A DNA stretch of 63,607 bases from an uncultured Pedobacter sp. Its GTDB lineage: Bacteria; Bacteroidota; Bacteroidia; Sphingobacteriales; Sphingobacteriaceae. Made by a program: the position numbers and the translations under genes. The notes below the pieces were generated by a model, which was given only the letters and a program-made list of their open reading frames with translations, ran no database searches and was not told the origin of the DNA. Shown piece by piece: positions 61,595 through 63,607 of this stretch (position 1 is the stretch's first letter; the number at the start of each line of letters is the position of its first letter). The stretch is from assembly GCA_946478755.1 (NCBI GenBank), contig CAMLDJ010000003.1, forward strand, positions 1 through 63,607, read 5' to 3'.

Positions 61595-63190
61595 ATGAAA
61601 CAAAAACTTTTACTACTGATAAATTTCTTTTTTTTACTATCAACTAGTCTGCTCGCTCAAAGATCAAAAAAGAATCACTCAACTACCCAAGAGCGGATAG
61701 TAAGCGTCGATTTTAGTAAAACTGCCGGTAAATTCAATGCTATATTTAACGAATGTGTTGGTGCGGGCCGCGCAAATGAAGGACTTCGTGCCGATTGGCA
61801 ACAGCAGCTCGCTTATGTTAGAAAAGAATGTGGTTTCAGGTACATCCGTATGCATGGATTGCTCTCTGATGATATGGCTGTTTACAGAGAAGATGAAAAA
61901 GGAAATCCTGAGTACAATTATATGTATATAGATGTTTTGTTTGATTACCTGCAAAGCATTGGAATGAAACCTTTTGTTGAACTTGGATTTATGCCAGGAG
62001 GGCTGGCTAGTGGCGATAAAACAATTTTCTGGTGGCGTGGAAACGTAACTCCGCCAAAAGATTATAACAAATGGGCAGCCCTGGTAAAAAACCTTACACA
62101 ACATTTTACAGAGCGTTACGGTGAAGATGAAGTTAAGAGCTGGTACTTCGAAGTGTGGAACGAGCCTAACCTGAAAGATGGATTTTGGACCGGCACCCAG
62201 CAGCAATATTTTAAGCTTTATGAATATAGTGCCAGGGCAATCAAAAGTGTTAATCCTGCTTATCGGGTAGGAGGACCCGGAACTGCCGGAGCTGCATGGG
62301 AACCCGAGATGATTGATTACTGTAAAAAAAATAACGTGCCAATTGATTTTATAAGTACCCATGCTTATGGAGTGAAACAGGGCTACCTCGATGAATTTGG
62401 CAACTCAGGTACTGTACTGGATAAAAATCCTATGAGTGTTAGCGGGGATGTCATTCAGTCCCGTAAGGAAATCGCCAGTTCTACAATGCCAGGTCTGGAA
62501 CTGCATTATACGGAGTGGAGTGCGTCTTACACTCCGTCTGATCCTATACACGATAGCTATCACGAAGCTGCCTTTGTACTGCAAAAACTTAAACAGGTCG
62601 GTAATGCTGCCAATTCTATGTCTTATTGGGTTTTTACTGACGTTTTTGAAGAACCGGGCCCTCGCTACACACCTTTCCACGGAGGCTTTGGAATGTTAAA
62701 CACGCAAGGAATTAATAAACCGGTGTTCTATTCTTACCAGTTTATGAACCGATTGGGCGATATTGAGCTGGTCAATAAAGATTCTTCATCATGGGTTTGC
62801 AAGGATTCAACAGGAAATATCCAGGCCTTGGTATGGGATTTCACCAATACGCATCCGGGAGATTCGGTTCACAATCAGAAATATTACATCCAAGATTTAC
62901 CATCAAAATCAAAAGGAAAGCTGAAGATCAATATCGAAAAGGTTCCGGAAGGTAATTACGCGCTTGAAATATATAAAGTCGGTTACCGAAATAATGATGC
63001 TTATGCTACCTATCTTGATATTGGAAAGCCCTCACAGCTTTCAAAACAGCAAGTGGAACACATTAAGCGGCAAAATGATGGCTCGCCAATATCCAGGGAG
63101 ATTATTACTATAAAAGATGAGCGTCCTTTTTTTAAAGAAATTGATTTCCGTGAAAATGATGTCCTTTTTTTCAATTTCACTCGGATTTAG
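61595..63190 (+). CDS. GH39-family glycosidase (beta-xylosidase-like), secreted
   Basis: 531 residues with a signal peptide (FFFLLSTSLLAQ). GH39 motifs: FNECVGAGRANEGLR near 51, GFRYIRMHGLLSDDM near 80, acid/base Glu190 in FEVWNEPN, ISTHAYGV and nucleophile Glu307 in LHYTEWSAS. The C-terminal beta domain starts near 395. GH39 enzymes are retaining beta-xylosidases or act on related sugars. In this PUL it should trim oligosaccharides in the periplasm. It begins 146 bp after the GH5 gene, behind a hairpin. Confidence 0.92.
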   Translation: MKQKLLLLINFFFLLSTSLLAQRSKKNHSTTQERIVSVDFSKTAGKFNAIFNECVGAGRANEGLRADWQQQLAYVRKECGFRYIRMHGLLSDDMAVYREDEKGNPEYNYMYIDVLFDYLQSIGMKPFVELGFMPGGLASGDKTIFWWRGNVTPPKDYNKWAALVKNLTQHFTERYGEDEVKSWYFEVWNEPNLKDGFWTGTQQQYFKLYEYSARAIKSVNPAYRVGGPGTAGAAWEPEMIDYCKKNNVPIDFISTHAYGVKQGYLDEFGNSGTVLDKNPMSVSGDVIQSRKEIASSTMPGLELHYTEWSASYTPSDPIHDSYHEAAFVLQKLKQVGNAANSMSYWVFTDVFEEPGPRYTPFHGGFGMLNTQGINKPVFYSYQFMNRLGDIELVNKDSSSWVCKDSTGNIQALVWDFTNTHPGDSVHNQKYYIQDLPSKSKGKLKINIEKVPEGNYALEIYKVGYRNNDAYATYLDIGKPSQLSKQQVEHIKRQNDGSPISREIITIKDERPFFKEIDFRENDVLFFNFTRI

Positions 63191-63222
63191 GTATATAAAT
63201 TTTATCAGGTTATTACTAATAT

Positions 63223-63607
63223 ATGGAAAAAGTAAACAGGTTAAAAGTGCAAATATGGTTTGCCTTTTTTATACTATTCAATTTTACACAAGTGCAGGGC
63301 TTTGCCCAAATTACTGTACCTAAATTATTTGGGGATAATATGGTTTTACAGCGGGATATTAAAATCCCCGTTTGGGGTCACTCGGCTCCAGGAGCCCGGA
63401 TAATAGCTGAGCTTGGAAAGACCCGCGTCATAACAACTGCTGATGGGAATGGGAAATGGATGGTGTACTTCCCGGTATTTAAGGCCGGAGGCCCTTACAA
63501 ACTGACAATTTCTGAGTCTGGAACAGCAAGTTCGCAAATCATCTTTAACGGGATTCTTATAGGCGATGTGTGGCTTGCTTCCGGTCAATCCAATATGGAA
63601 TGGTCGG
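63223..63607 (+). CDS. Sialate O-acetylesterase-like (SGNH) esterase, 3' partial
   Basis: The gene runs out of the window after 128 residues. An N-terminal signal (FAFFILFNFTQVQGFAQ) is followed by ITVPKLFGDNMVLQRD, a beta domain (PVWGHSAPGARI; ADGNGKWMVYFP) and GDVWLASGQSNMEWS, where Ser123 of GQSNM is the block I nucleophile. Members of this family in plant-glycan PULs remove acetyl groups from side-chain sugars, so an acetylated polysaccharide such as acetyl-xyloglucan is a fair guess. Last gene visible in the PUL, 32 bp after GH39. Confidence 0.92.
   Translation, partial: MEKVNRLKVQIWFAFFILFNFTQVQGFAQITVPKLFGDNMVLQRDIKIPVWGHSAPGARIIAELGKTRVITTADGNGKWMVYFPVFKAGGPYKLTISESGTASSQIIFNGILIGDVWLASGQSNMEWS

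Noticed and set aside
61679..62362. 227-codon open frame on the minus strand
   Set aside because: Antisense to the well-supported GH39 gene; length reflects codon composition of that gene.
1..63607. CRISPR arrays, insertion sequences, prophage or toxin-antitoxin pairs
   Set aside because: No regularly spaced repeats, transposase, phage structural genes or convincing toxin partner seen. The 98-aa protein vaguely recalls HicB, but no HicA is adjacent.

Overview
The window looks like a chromosomal segment of a Bacteroidota bacterium of the Sphingobacteriaceae type (Pedobacter or Mucilaginibacter-like). This rests on three SusC/SusD pairs, many lipoproteins with a Cys followed by Lys-Lys, poorly conserved Shine-Dalgarno sites, TAnnTTTG-type promoter boxes and plant-glycan polysaccharide utilisation loci (PULs). 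I see no rRNA, insertion sequence, prophage or CRISPR array. One tRNA gene is present.

Layout. 1-7.5 kb: the 3' part of a PUL (SusC truncated by the window start, SusD, two surface lipoproteins of the DUF4959/DUF5000 and DUF4998/DUF5013 types). 7.5-16.4 kb: a second PUL (SusC, SusD, GH30, GH35 beta-galactosidase), probably acting on a beta-galactan. 16.4-25.7 kb: a degenerate short-chain dehydrogenase facing a glgX-treZ-treY/malQ operon that turns glycogen or maltodextrin into trehalose; its last gene is a TreY-MalQ fusion. 25.2-31.4 kb: small housekeeping and stress genes (56-aa protein, LuxR-type response regulator, fpg remnant, idi, stand-alone LigD phosphoesterase domain, an unrecognised 733-aa protein, VOC protein). 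31.6-37.5 kb: a pectin-related enzyme group without SusC/D (GH43-like, GH130, GH105, GH28).

38.4-45.1 kb: a five-gene minus-strand operon made of a TonB-dependent receptor, YfiR-like periplasmic protein, CHASE8-HAMP-PAS histidine kinase, single-domain response regulator, and a REC-PAS-PAS-PAS protein ending in a histidine-bearing helix without an ATPase domain. It reads as an envelope-to-cytoplasm phosphorelay. 45.3-48.6 kb: small stress-type proteins (DUF892 ferritin-like, SafE/TauE exporter, tRNA-Val, YdaT-like, DUF3606, a receiver-only regulator, a 53-aa acidic protein). 48.7-63.6 kb: a third PUL with a divergent AraC regulator, GH29 fucosidase, sugar mutarotase, GH97, SusC, SusD, TIG-domain glycan-binding lipoprotein, BACON-GH5, GH39 and the start of a sialate O-acetylesterase-like enzyme. 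This set fits a fucosylated, acetylated beta-1,4-glucan such as xyloglucan, but the substrate is inferred.

The most unusual signals are: three short sequence boxes shared by the upstream regions of the degenerate dehydrogenase and the LuxR-type regulator; the five-gene sensory operon with a kinase-like protein that cannot phosphorylate itself; the unrecognised 733-aa protein; the TreY-MalQ fusion; and a tRNA-Val whose anticodon loop has C instead of U at position 33.
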